From Streptomyces sp. WM6386 (GTDB lineage: Bacteria; Actinomycetota; Actinomycetes; Streptomycetales; Streptomycetaceae), in the NCBI RefSeq assembly GCF_000972385.1, contig NZ_JXTE01000027.1:1-64000 (forward strand): a stretch of DNA of 64,000 nucleotides, in the 5' to 3' direction. How positions within the stretch are numbered: position 1 is the first letter of the stretch; each line of letters opens with the position of its first letter. Shown here piece after piece: positions 25,016 to 31,618 of this stretch. Made by a program: the position numbers and the translations under genes. The notes beneath the pieces were generated by a model. The model worked only from the letters and a program-made list of their open reading frames with translations, was not told the origin of the DNA and searched no databases.

Positions 25016-25321
25016 CGGACGACCTCCTCCGATCAGCGACCCTCCCCCTTGCCCTGCGGTTCCAGGACGTGGGCCGTACATCTTTGAAGAGGCGCAACGC
25101 GGTCATCCTCATGACATGCCATCGCGAGTTGTTGGTCGATGCCTTCGGCGCGTGTCTCCATCGGGACGGACGGCAACATCAGATCGACGCCCCAACTGGG
25201 CGCATCCAGGTCAACTGCAGAGGGAAGGGTCATCGGTAACGAAATCGGTATCCGTGTTGGCACGATCTTCGTTCGGACTAAGACTGAACCCGTAAGCCAG
25301 GGAACCGATGGGGGTGTATCA

Positions 25322-25771
25322 GTGAGCGATCTCTTGGATGCAGTGGACACGGCTCACAGCAACATCGAGCGCTTGGCTGATCCGAGTTCCTTTCGCCTAG
25401 CCACCGATCAGGTGATGGAAGTCGTGCGTCAGTGTGGCGCTCAATCAGTCCTCGCAGCCAGCGCGGCCGCAGAGCGGTTGGTGGGAGCACTGCTGTCCTC
25501 GTGCTCCCACCTGGTCAGTTTGTCTTCCAGGTCAATCGAAACGTCGTCCAACGTATTGATCATCGACATCAACCTGGCCAGCGGCACCACCGTGGCAGAG
25601 GCTGCTCGACGAGCGCGCGGTCTAGGCGCGCAGCATGTACAGGCCGTCGTGCTTCATCAGGTGACCGCTGCCACCGTTCAAGCCACAGACTGCGGTGTGG
25701 AAGCACTGACAGTGCTCGGACCACGGCCCGCGACCCGGCCTTCCTCTACGACGGATTCGGGCCTGTGGTGA
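25322..25771 (+). CDS. Phosphoribosyltransferase-like protein
   Basis: The protein has 149 residues. The core resembles a type I PRTase: the segment NVLIIDINLASGTTVAEAAR is laid out like the PRPP-binding motif (hydrophobic strand, acidic residue, small residues, Thr-Thr), followed by RARGLGAQHVQAVVLHQV as the next helix-strand. An upstream Ala-rich helix (SVLAASAAAERLVGALL) replaces the PRTase hood region. The first of the usual two acidic residues is kept but the second is Asn. GTG 25,322 is chosen because the protein-like composition begins there (VSDLLDAVDTAHSN). Its last 26 bases overlap the convergent RuvC-like gene. Function unknown. Confidence 0.55.
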   Translation: MSDLLDAVDTAHSNIERLADPSSFRLATDQVMEVVRQCGAQSVLAASAAAERLVGALLSSCSHLVSLSSRSIETSSNVLIIDINLASGTTVAEAARRARGLGAQHVQAVVLHQVTAATVQATDCGVEALTVLGPRPATRPSSTTDSGLW

Positions 25772-26228
25772 ATTCAGTCGGCAGAGAAGTAAGAGCAGCC
25801 GCAGCGGCTGCGGCACGTTTGGGATCCAGTTTCTTTCCCCGCGCCAAGGCATCAGCCTTGGGCAGGCCAAGTACCTCACCTACCTCCTTGCCGTTGCGGT
25901 AGGAGACCTTTTGGATCTTGTGATCTCGGCAGATGTACCCCAGAGCGCCTTCAATCATCAGGCGATGCCGAGGTGCAGCCTTTCGGTTCCCGGTCGGGCT
26001 GACGTCGGCGGTGCAGATGACTACCGCGTCGGGTTTCAAGGCCGACAGCTTGCTACTGAGCTTGCGCCCCAGATCTTCCACTTGATCAATGGGCTCTGAC
26101 GCCGCTGTCCGAAGCTCACACGCTTCGACCAACTGTGCCTGATCTTGCTGGCCTTCCAGCACTGCACAGACAACGACAGGTCCACGCCCGGCTGTTGGGA
26201 AGCCCACACTGATCCCGAGTACCACCAT
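25746..26228 (-). CDS. Small protein with possible RuvC/RNase H-like fold
   Basis: The protein has 160 residues. The strand-helix order resembles a compact RNase H fold: a first strand MVVLGISVGF, second strand GPVVVCAVL, a helix with DQVEDLGRKLSSKLSAL, the strand PDAVVICTADVS, then RLMIEGALGYICRDHKIQKV and a final helix PKRAAAAAAALTSL. In active RuvC proteins the first strand ends with Asp; here it is Ser, so catalytic acids may be missing. ATG 26,228 lies 24 bp from the divergent kinase start. Identification rests on topology only. Confidence 0.45.
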   Translation of the reverse strand: MVVLGISVGFPTAGRGPVVVCAVLEGQQDQAQLVEACELRTAASEPIDQVEDLGRKLSSKLSALKPDAVVICTADVSPTGNRKAAPRHRLMIEGALGYICRDHKIQKVSYRNGKEVGEVLGLPKADALARGKKLDPKRAAAAAAALTSLPTEFTTGPNPS

Positions 26229-26230
26229 GC

Positions 26231-26250
26231 TCAGCACTATAGGGTGTCGG
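26231..26250. promoter_or_regulatory. Compact divergent promoter sharing one CTATAG core
   Basis: Only 24 bp separate the two start codons (26,228 minus and 26,253 plus). The palindromic core CTATAG gives TATAGG on the plus strand (26,238-26,243) and TATAGT on the minus strand (26,241-26,236). Each box lies 7 to 9 bases from the respective ATG, so both transcripts would be leaderless or nearly so. Confidence 0.6.
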
Positions 26251-26252
26251 GC

Positions 26253-27317
26253 ATGTCGGGAACGGTGATAGCCCAGGTCGGTCAACGACAGATCGGGAAC
26301 CGCATCAGCAACCGCTACCAGGTACTGGAACGCCTTGGGCGTGGGTCCACCGGCGAGGTCTACCGTGTCGAGGATGAGCACCTGCGCATGGAGGTGGCGC
26401 TAAAGCTCTTCGAGCCCATGCCTGGCCAGCCTGCGACTTGGGACGAAGCTCAGGCCCTAAAAGAACTACAGAGCGAATATCTGCTTACCGTATACAACGC
26501 AGATATCGCGGCCGGGACAGACATTCGCTACCTCACCATGCCCGTCATGGATAGCGATCTTGAAGCAGCTGCGACACCCTTTGGGGTAGAAGCAAAAAAG
26601 GCCGTCCACTGGGGCCAGCAGATGGGCTACGGACTCGAACGCATCCACGCTGCCGGCCTGTTGCACCGTGATGTAAAGCCTGGAAATGCCTTCGTTGACG
26701 GTAGCGGTGACGTGTTACTCGGCGACCTCGGCCTAGCCGTTCAGATGGGCTCGGATGGCCACTCACCGATGGCTGGGACGTTCGCCACCGTTGCTCCTGA
26801 AGTGCTGGCCACGAGAACGTGTTCCGTAGCGTCCGATGTCTACTCTCTGGCCGCAACAGTCTTCTATCTGCTATCTGGCCAGTACCCAAACGGCCCCCTC
26901 AGTCTCGGGCTGGCTGCCCGTCGGGATCGAATCGTCAACGGCCAGTTCGACAAGCTGCGCGACATCGCCCCGCAGGTATCACAGAGCCTTGGTGCGGTCG
27001 TTGAACGCGGGCTATCCCATAACCCCGAAAAGCGCCCGAAAAGCGCGCAAGAATTCGCCAATCAGCTCGCCCGTTGCTCACTCCACCGTCGCTCCTGGCG
27101 GCGCGCCGCACCCCATAATGGACATGCCCGGTGCTTCGAAGGCGGGGCCACCAGGTCAGCAAAGGAAGTAGCCGTATGCGTGCTGCTTGACGCGCGCGGC
27201 CGGGGCGGAATCGAAGTGCGATTGGCCACGGGGCGACGTTTGCGCCAACACGAGAAGCATGGAATTCCGCGAGACCAGGTAACCGCCGCTTTGCGTTCCC
27301 TGCTGCGCCGCCTCTAA
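26253..27317 (+). CDS. Eukaryotic-type Ser/Thr protein kinase
   Basis: The protein has 354 residues. The kinase domain (about 20-275) has the glycine loop LERLGRGSTGEVYRV, the Lys in VALKLFE, the catalytic loop LLHRDVKPGNAFV (Asp about 137), GDLGLAV for DFG, the activation segment AGTFATVAPEV and ASDVYSLAATVFYLLSG. No transmembrane helix or PASTA domain is present, so it is cytosolic. After residue 280 the sequence becomes Arg-rich and low in family character (RRSWRRAAPHNGHARC onwards). ATG 26,253 is used; a GTG nine bases earlier is also in frame. It is divergent from the RuvC-like gene. Confidence 0.9.
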   Translation: MSGTVIAQVGQRQIGNRISNRYQVLERLGRGSTGEVYRVEDEHLRMEVALKLFEPMPGQPATWDEAQALKELQSEYLLTVYNADIAAGTDIRYLTMPVMDSDLEAAATPFGVEAKKAVHWGQQMGYGLERIHAAGLLHRDVKPGNAFVDGSGDVLLGDLGLAVQMGSDGHSPMAGTFATVAPEVLATRTCSVASDVYSLAATVFYLLSGQYPNGPLSLGLAARRDRIVNGQFDKLRDIAPQVSQSLGAVVERGLSHNPEKRPKSAQEFANQLARCSLHRRSWRRAAPHNGHARCFEGGATRSAKEVAVCVLLDARGRGGIEVRLATGRRLRQHEKHGIPRDQVTAALRSLLRRL

Positions 27318-27515
27318 CTCCACACTCCCACACCTCCGTTTTTTGGTTCAGCGGGCTTGCCGAGCGTTTCGGCGATCCGGTCCGGGCAGGCGGTGGAGTT
27401 CACTGAAGCGTTAGCCGATATCGGGTTAGGCGTGATCGCTCTTGGATGCGCGAGCGATCTGGTTGCATTGAGGCCGACCCGGATGATCGGTCAGGCATCC
27501 AGGAGGTCATAGCAG

Positions 27516-28142
27516 TTACTGCAACGCATCGATGGTTTTAGCTAGCTGGTAGATGGACTCCCCGCTGTGCCTCTTGGCCACCATGCAGCCCAAAACGGTG
27601 GCCCGATCCAGACGCCCTTGGTCGCGCATCTCTCGCAAGGTGTCACGTGCCCGGTCCTGCCCAAAGCCCCTGGCCCATCCGTTGTTGCCATTGGCGTGAA
27701 TGAACTCCAAGTCCGTGAGCTCAGATGCGGTTCGTGTGTCCACGGTCGATTCGTTGATCAGTAGGTTTCGGGCACCGACTTCCATCGCCCATCCGATCAG
27801 AGGGTCCATCCTGTGCTCGACCTCAACCGGGGACGAGCCCTGGGCGTAGTCCGCAGCCATACCCATGAGCTTGTAGTCCGGGAGGTAAACCAACACAGGA
27901 CCGCTACCGCTCCTGGGATTTCTGGCGCGCGCCGTCGTTGCCGGATAGTTGCTGGCGAACCAAGTGATGGGAGCCACTCCCATTGTCCATGGACTCTTGT
28001 CTGGAGTGAGCAGTAGCGGTTCAACCCCACAGCGCTGCGCTTCCTCCAGCACCCAATCGACCGCCAGCTGGGCGGCATCGTCAGGGGCGGTCAAAGGAGC
28101 TTCGTCAGGAACCCATGCGGTGGCGTAGGACACATCACTCAT
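27516..28142 (-). CDS. Hypothetical protein beside the Ser/Thr kinase
   Basis: The protein has 208 residues, is soluble and slightly acidic. It contains alternating strands and helices: LAVDWVLEEAQRCGVEPLLL, SGPVLVYLPDYKLMGMAADY, MEVGARNLLINESTVDTRT, and a C-terminal Arg-rich helix ARGFGQDRARDTLREMRDQG. I recognise no family. It starts at ATG 28,142 and is convergent with the kinase gene across a 198-bp gap in which I see nothing. Its place next to the kinase, PRTase-like and RuvC-like genes suggests a functional link, but there is no direct evidence. Confidence 0.6.
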   Translation of the reverse strand: MSDVSYATAWVPDEAPLTAPDDAAQLAVDWVLEEAQRCGVEPLLLTPDKSPWTMGVAPITWFASNYPATTARARNPRSGSGPVLVYLPDYKLMGMAADYAQGSSPVEVEHRMDPLIGWAMEVGARNLLINESTVDTRTASELTDLEFIHANGNNGWARGFGQDRARDTLREMRDQGRLDRATVLGCMVAKRHSGESIYQLAKTIDALQ

Positions 28143-28235
28143 AGAGCGAGAGTATCCGGCGCTACTGACATGGCCCCTCTCACGACCATGCTCACCAAAG
28201 GGGCGATTACAGCAAATGCACGTGGGTGTGGCCAG

Positions 28236-28775
28236 TCAGCGGGTGGCGCGGAGCATCACGGTGAGGACTGGCGAGGCGGCCGACGGCTGGCTCTGTCCAA
28301 GGTCCTCGTACCCCCACGACTTGTACAGCGCGTGGACCTTTCCGCCGCCGGCAGCCGGGTTGACCATGAGTGTGACGTACGGCTCGTCGCGGGTGGCGAG
28401 GAGGGCGTCGTGGATGCGGCGGGCGGTGCCGGTCTTCCGCCAGGTCGGTCGGACGCCGATCTCCTTGAGGGCCAGGGCCGGTCGCTCGGTGTACTTCTCC
28501 GTCGGCGTCGGGCTGGTGCGCTGCCAGTAGCGGTCGCCGTGCTCGATGGTGTTGCCGTAGGCGTAGCCGACCGGGTGCTCGTCCGCGTACGCGAGGACGG
28601 CCGTGAACCCCGGCTCGGTGCCATGCCGGTCCAGGCGCTCGCCGAACGCGGTGACCGCGTAGTTCGGCAGGTGGAGGAGCGGGGCGCGTACGTCGGCGTA
28701 CACGTCGAGGAGGTCGCCGCGGGCGGTGTCGAGGGTGGTGAAGGTTCGGAGTTCAATGGCGGGTGCCGTGGTCAT
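28236..28775 (-). CDS. GNAT-family acetyltransferase
   Basis: The protein has 179 residues. The GNAT fold is visible: AVLAYADEHPVGYAYGNTI (beta strands 2-3), LALKEIGVRPTWRKTGTARR (beta 4 and the acetyl-CoA pyrophosphate loop, here RKTGTA for the usual Q/RxxGxG/A) and LYKSWGYEDLG at the C-terminus. ATG 28,775 overlaps the TGA of the upstream HTH-TPR regulator (ATGA), so the two are coupled. Genes of this type are frequently found next to Streptomyces HTH-TPR regulators; an acyl group donor and acceptor cannot be assigned. Confidence 0.9.
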   Translation of the reverse strand: MTTAPAIELRTFTTLDTARGDLLDVYADVRAPLLHLPNYAVTAFGERLDRHGTEPGFTAVLAYADEHPVGYAYGNTIEHGDRYWQRTSPTPTEKYTERPALALKEIGVRPTWRKTGTARRIHDALLATRDEPYVTLMVNPAAGGGKVHALYKSWGYEDLGQSQPSAASPVLTVMLRATR

Positions 28776-30055
28776 GCGGCCATCCTCCAGGTGGCGGTGT
28801 GCTCGGTCCAGGTCTGCACGGTGGAGCTGCCCGGCTCGGTGGCGCGCAGTGCGGCCCCGAACTCCTGCAGCATGCGCGTGACCCGGGCGTGCTGGGTGGC
28901 GGCTTCGGCGGGGACTTTCATCGCGGTGATTGTGGCGGCGTCGGGGGCGCCCTGGGCGAGCTGGGCGTGGGCGAGCCTGGTCGAGGTGATGGCGCGGGAG
29001 CGGATCATGTGGGGTCGGAGGGCGGACAGGCAGCGGTGGGCGTGGTACTCGGCGGTCGAGTAGTCGCCGAGCGCCAAGTTCGCCGACAGGGCCAGGGAGT
29101 CCAGTTCGGCCTGGTCGTAGAAGGCGAGCATCCACACCGGCCGGTAGTCGGCGGGGTCGGCGCGCAGCATGGCGTCCTGTGCCTGTTCGAAGGCACGGCG
29201 GGTGCCGGTGCGGTCCTGTGCTGCGCCGTGGATGGCGCCCTGGCGGGCTAGGCCGAGGGAGGCGAACAGGGGGTCGCGGCGGGTGAGGTGCAGGTTGCGG
29301 GCGACGTCGTTGGCGGCGAATGCGTCGGCGGGACGGCCCATGTGGCGGTACATGGTGCCGGCGTGGCTCCAGATGCGGAACTTGATCGCCTGGTCGCCGG
29401 ACATCTCGGCGAGAGCCTGGGCCTCGCGCATGTGGGCCTTGGCGACGTCATAGCGCCGGCCGTCGATGGCGGCCCACATCGCGGAGGAGCGGAAAGCGGC
29501 TGCTGAGGCGTAGAGGTTGCTGCGTACGCGCTGGGTGGCGCTTCCGGCGTTCTGGAGGTTGAGTGCCTCGTCGGCGAGGGCGGCGGCCCGCTGTTCGATG
29601 CCGAGTTGTCCGCCGTGGCGGTGGTCGCTGGCGATGATCTCGGCGAAGCGCTTGTTGAGGCGGTTGACGTCGCTCATGCCGATACGGCGCTGCGATGCGG
29701 TGCCGGGTGCGGCTGCTGCTGCGGCAGCCGCCGCGATGCTGCCGACGAGGGTGCGGCGCTTCATGTCGAGGTCCTCCTGCTGCGGTGGGGCCGGGGTGGA
29801 CGAAGGTCGGCTCCGTGGCACGAACCCTAAGGCGATGGCGGGTAGTCCGGTGACGTCCTCAAGTGCCGTGCGGGCGGCTGACTTTGGCCAGGTGACCCGG
29901 CCCGCTTTCCATGCCCGGACCGATGAGCCGTCGAGTCCTCCAGGGCGCCCGGTCAACCGTTCAATGGCCCTGTTCACGGCCTCGGCGAGGCTATTGGAGC
30001 TGTAGCCGTGTTCGGTCATCCACGCCTCAAGAACGGTGTTGCGGGTGGTGTCCAT
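28772..30055 (-). CDS. XRE-type regulator with TPR-like C-terminus
   Basis: The protein has 427 residues. The first 75 form an HTH (MTEHGYSSNSLAEAVNRAIE, GSSVRAWKAGRVTWPKSAAR). An Ala-run linker (residues about 107-120, with MKRRTLVGSIAAAAA) resembles a Tat-like or anchoring stretch, then helical repeats (EQRAAALADEALNLQNAG, DVAKAHMREAQALAEMSGDQ, YRPVWMLAFYDQAELDSLAL). Streptomyces genomes carry many of these proteins, often adjacent to RiPP clusters, where they may receive peptide signals. It starts at ATG 30,055. It is divergent from the histidine-kinase-like ATPase gene upstream of the lanthipeptide cluster. Confidence 0.85.
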   Translation of the reverse strand: MDTTRNTVLEAWMTEHGYSSNSLAEAVNRAIERLTGRPGGLDGSSVRAWKAGRVTWPKSAARTALEDVTGLPAIALGFVPRSRPSSTPAPPQQEDLDMKRRTLVGSIAAAAAAAAAPGTASQRRIGMSDVNRLNKRFAEIIASDHRHGGQLGIEQRAAALADEALNLQNAGSATQRVRSNLYASAAAFRSSAMWAAIDGRRYDVAKAHMREAQALAEMSGDQAIKFRIWSHAGTMYRHMGRPADAFAANDVARNLHLTRRDPLFASLGLARQGAIHGAAQDRTGTRRAFEQAQDAMLRADPADYRPVWMLAFYDQAELDSLALSANLALGDYSTAEYHAHRCLSALRPHMIRSRAITSTRLAHAQLAQGAPDAATITAMKVPAEAATQHARVTRMLQEFGAALRATEPGSSTVQTWTEHTATWRMAA

Positions 30056-30225
30056 GCGGGCACGGTAGTGCGCGCGATCCTCACTCGCCAGGTAAAGGAA
30101 AGGTCAAAACACCCTAGGCCGGTCCGTCGGCTGAGCCCCTGAACGTCCTAACCAACGTGCTGTGAAAGGGAGTTGTCTGGGTGCTGGTCGCCCGCCGCGC
30201 CCCACCGTGCGGGTGGCTGTTGACG

Positions 30226-30268
30226 GCCCGGCCCGCCCCTGAGGTTCCCCCGCGGGGGCGGGCCGGGC
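30226..30268 (+). promoter_or_regulatory. GC-only hairpin in the leader of the ATPase gene
   Basis: GCCCGGCCCGCCCC (30,226-30,239) pairs perfectly with GGGGCGGGCCGGGC (30,255-30,268), 28 bp before the start codon. A 14-bp all-GC stem in a leader would slow or terminate transcription, so attenuation is possible. The remainder of the divergent gap 30,056-30,225 should hold both promoters. Confidence 0.5.
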
Positions 30269-30296
30269 GCCGAGACGACACGAAGGCTCCACCCCA

Positions 30297-30743
30297 ATGA
30301 CGAGTCTGAGAACAGCAGTTGAGGCCCTGTCCGTCGGCCACCCCACATACAGCCAGACCTTCCCGTGCGAGCCATCCACGGCCGAGCTCGGCCGCGAACT
30401 CGTCCGGGACGTCCTCGGCGTGTGGCACCTCGACGGCCTCGCCGACCGTGCCGTGCTGATCATCACGGAGCTCATCGCGAACGCCTCCAGGCACACTCCG
30501 TGTCCCGAGATCCGCCTCACGGTTGGGCGGCCGAGCGCGACTCGACTGCGTGTCGGGGTCGTGGATCGGGAACCATCGCGTCTGCCCATACTCAGCCAGG
30601 TGGCTGACGACGACGAGTCGGGGCGCGGGCTGCTCCTCGTCGACGCTGTCGCTGACCGCTGGGGCTACGACCTGCACGGCTCGGGCAGATGCCCTTGGGG
30701 CAAAGAGGTCTGGGCGGAACTCCGCACCAAGGGTGGCAAGTGA
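30297..30743 (+). CDS. ATP-binding anti-sigma-factor-like histidine kinase domain protein
   Basis: The protein has 148 residues and is a stand-alone HATPase_c (GHKL) domain of the RsbW/SpoIIAB type. The N box is IITELIANASRHTPCP and the G boxes are VGVVDREPSRLP and ESGRGLLLVDAVADRWGYD. Streptomyces have dozens of these and many regulate development or metabolites. No His phospho-acceptor is present. ATG 30,297 is chosen; the frame is tightly coupled by a GTGA overlap with the small zinc-ribbon-like gene that follows. Proximity to the lanthipeptide precursor suggests a regulatory role in that cluster. Confidence 0.85.
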   Translation: MTSLRTAVEALSVGHPTYSQTFPCEPSTAELGRELVRDVLGVWHLDGLADRAVLIITELIANASRHTPCPEIRLTVGRPSATRLRVGVVDREPSRLPILSQVADDDESGRGLLLVDAVADRWGYDLHGSGRCPWGKEVWAELRTKGGK

Positions 30744-30952
30744 GCATCCCGGCGACGGCACCGTCGCCCCTTCCGGATCTTGCCCGACTTCGGCCCCGCC
30801 AGCAGATGGCCATGGACTGCGCCCTCTGCGCTCGGCCACTGGGAGCGAGCGGTCGACTGCTGGGCGAGATACGCCACCGGGGCCTGCCGTTCCAGCTCTG
30901 GGCCTGCGCTCCCAACTGCCAGGCCGCCAGATCGACTATCCCGACCAGCTGA
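30740..30952 (+). CDS. Small Cys-rich protein (C-x2-C ... C-x3-C)
   Basis: The protein has 70 residues. It begins at GTG 30,740, overlapping the ATPase stop by four bases (GTGA). The cysteines are arranged MDCALCARPLG and WACAPNCQAAR, suggesting a zinc-binding knuckle pair. Leader of the frame upstream of the GTG is not translated independently. No family is recognised. Confidence 0.55.
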   Translation: MSIPATAPSPLPDLARLRPRQQMAMDCALCARPLGASGRLLGEIRHRGLPFQLWACAPNCQAARSTIPTS

Positions 30953-30970
30953 GAAAGGGGGCGTCCTTCC

Positions 30971-31162
30971 GTGGAGGAGTGGCCGTGGATCACCGGTGAT
31001 TGCTGGCTCGGCTGCGGCCGGACCGGAGTCCTGGTGATCTGGCTCGGCCCGGTGCAATGGGACGGGCAGCACGCCCCCTTCTACGCGTGCGAGCCGTGCC
31101 TCGATCGCCTCAAGGCCCAGGCGCTCGCCTACTTCATGGAGCGGCGACCGGCATCCGCTTGA
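30971..31162 (+). CDS. Second small Cys-rich protein
   Basis: The protein has 63 residues and starts at GTG 30,971, 18 bp after the previous gene. It reads MEEWPWITGDCWLGCGRTGV, later FYACEPCLDRLKAQALAYF. The C-x3-C and C-x2-C pairs are spaced about 30 residues apart, as in a small zinc ribbon. It is rich in Trp. It is the last gene before the lanthipeptide precursor. Function unknown; DNA or protein binding is possible. Confidence 0.55.
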   Translation: MEEWPWITGDCWLGCGRTGVLVIWLGPVQWDGQHAPFYACEPCLDRLKAQALAYFMERRPASA

Positions 31163-31350
31163 TCAGAATCCCGGCACACGACTTCCCGGCGTGAGGCAGG
31201 CAGCCCGCAAGGACCTCCTACGCGGAGCACGCCCCTCGTGCCGGGCGGCCAGGAGCCGTCCGCGGAGCAACTGTGTGGCAACGCTCCCGTGACGGCACCT
31301 GGTGGGCGATCCGGCCCAGTAACACCACAACGATTACGAGGAGTTGAAGC

Positions 31351-31530
31351 ATGAAGCGCAGCACCGTAGTTCCCAGCCGCACCGAAGTACGCCCGCAGAT
31401 CCCCGGGGCATCGGACGGCTTCGACCTGGACGTCTCCCTCGTCGAGGTCGCCGACCCGGCCGGCCTGGTGAACCTGACCGACGACAACTGCGGGTCCACC
31501 TGCGGCGCCTGCACCACCAACGTCGCCTGA
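31351..31530 (+). CDS. FxLD-family lanthipeptide precursor
   Basis: The precursor has 59 residues. The leader contains the diagnostic FxLD motif as F24-D25-L26-D27 (SDGFDLDVSLVEVADP). The C-terminal core region, TDDNCGSTCGACTTNVA, has Cys47, Cys51 and Cys54 with Thr43, Ser49, Thr50, Thr55 and Thr56 available for dehydration, so up to three thioether rings. Asp44 and Asp45 are candidate targets of the PCMT-type methyltransferase. ATG 31,351 has GAGGAG seven bases upstream. The gene is short and lies in a frame covered by a longer false frame, so it is easily missed. A hairpin separates it from lanB. Confidence 0.92.
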   Translation: MKRSTVVPSRTEVRPQIPGASDGFDLDVSLVEVADPAGLVNLTDDNCGSTCGACTTNVA

Positions 31531-31553
31531 CCCGGCCCTCAGATCACCCCGGT

Positions 31554-31587
31554 CTGGTGCCGCCGCGTCTCCGCGCGGCGGCACCAG
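31554..31587 (+). terminator. Attenuating hairpin between the precursor and LanB genes
   Basis: CTGGTGCCGCCGCG pairs perfectly with CGCGGCGGCACCAG over a 6-base loop, 24 bp after the precursor stop. A partial terminator here would give more precursor mRNA than biosynthetic enzyme mRNA, as is common in RiPP operons. Confidence 0.75.
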
Positions 31588-31618
31588 CCGCCCGTCCTCT
31601 CGCTTACGGAGGTCCTTG

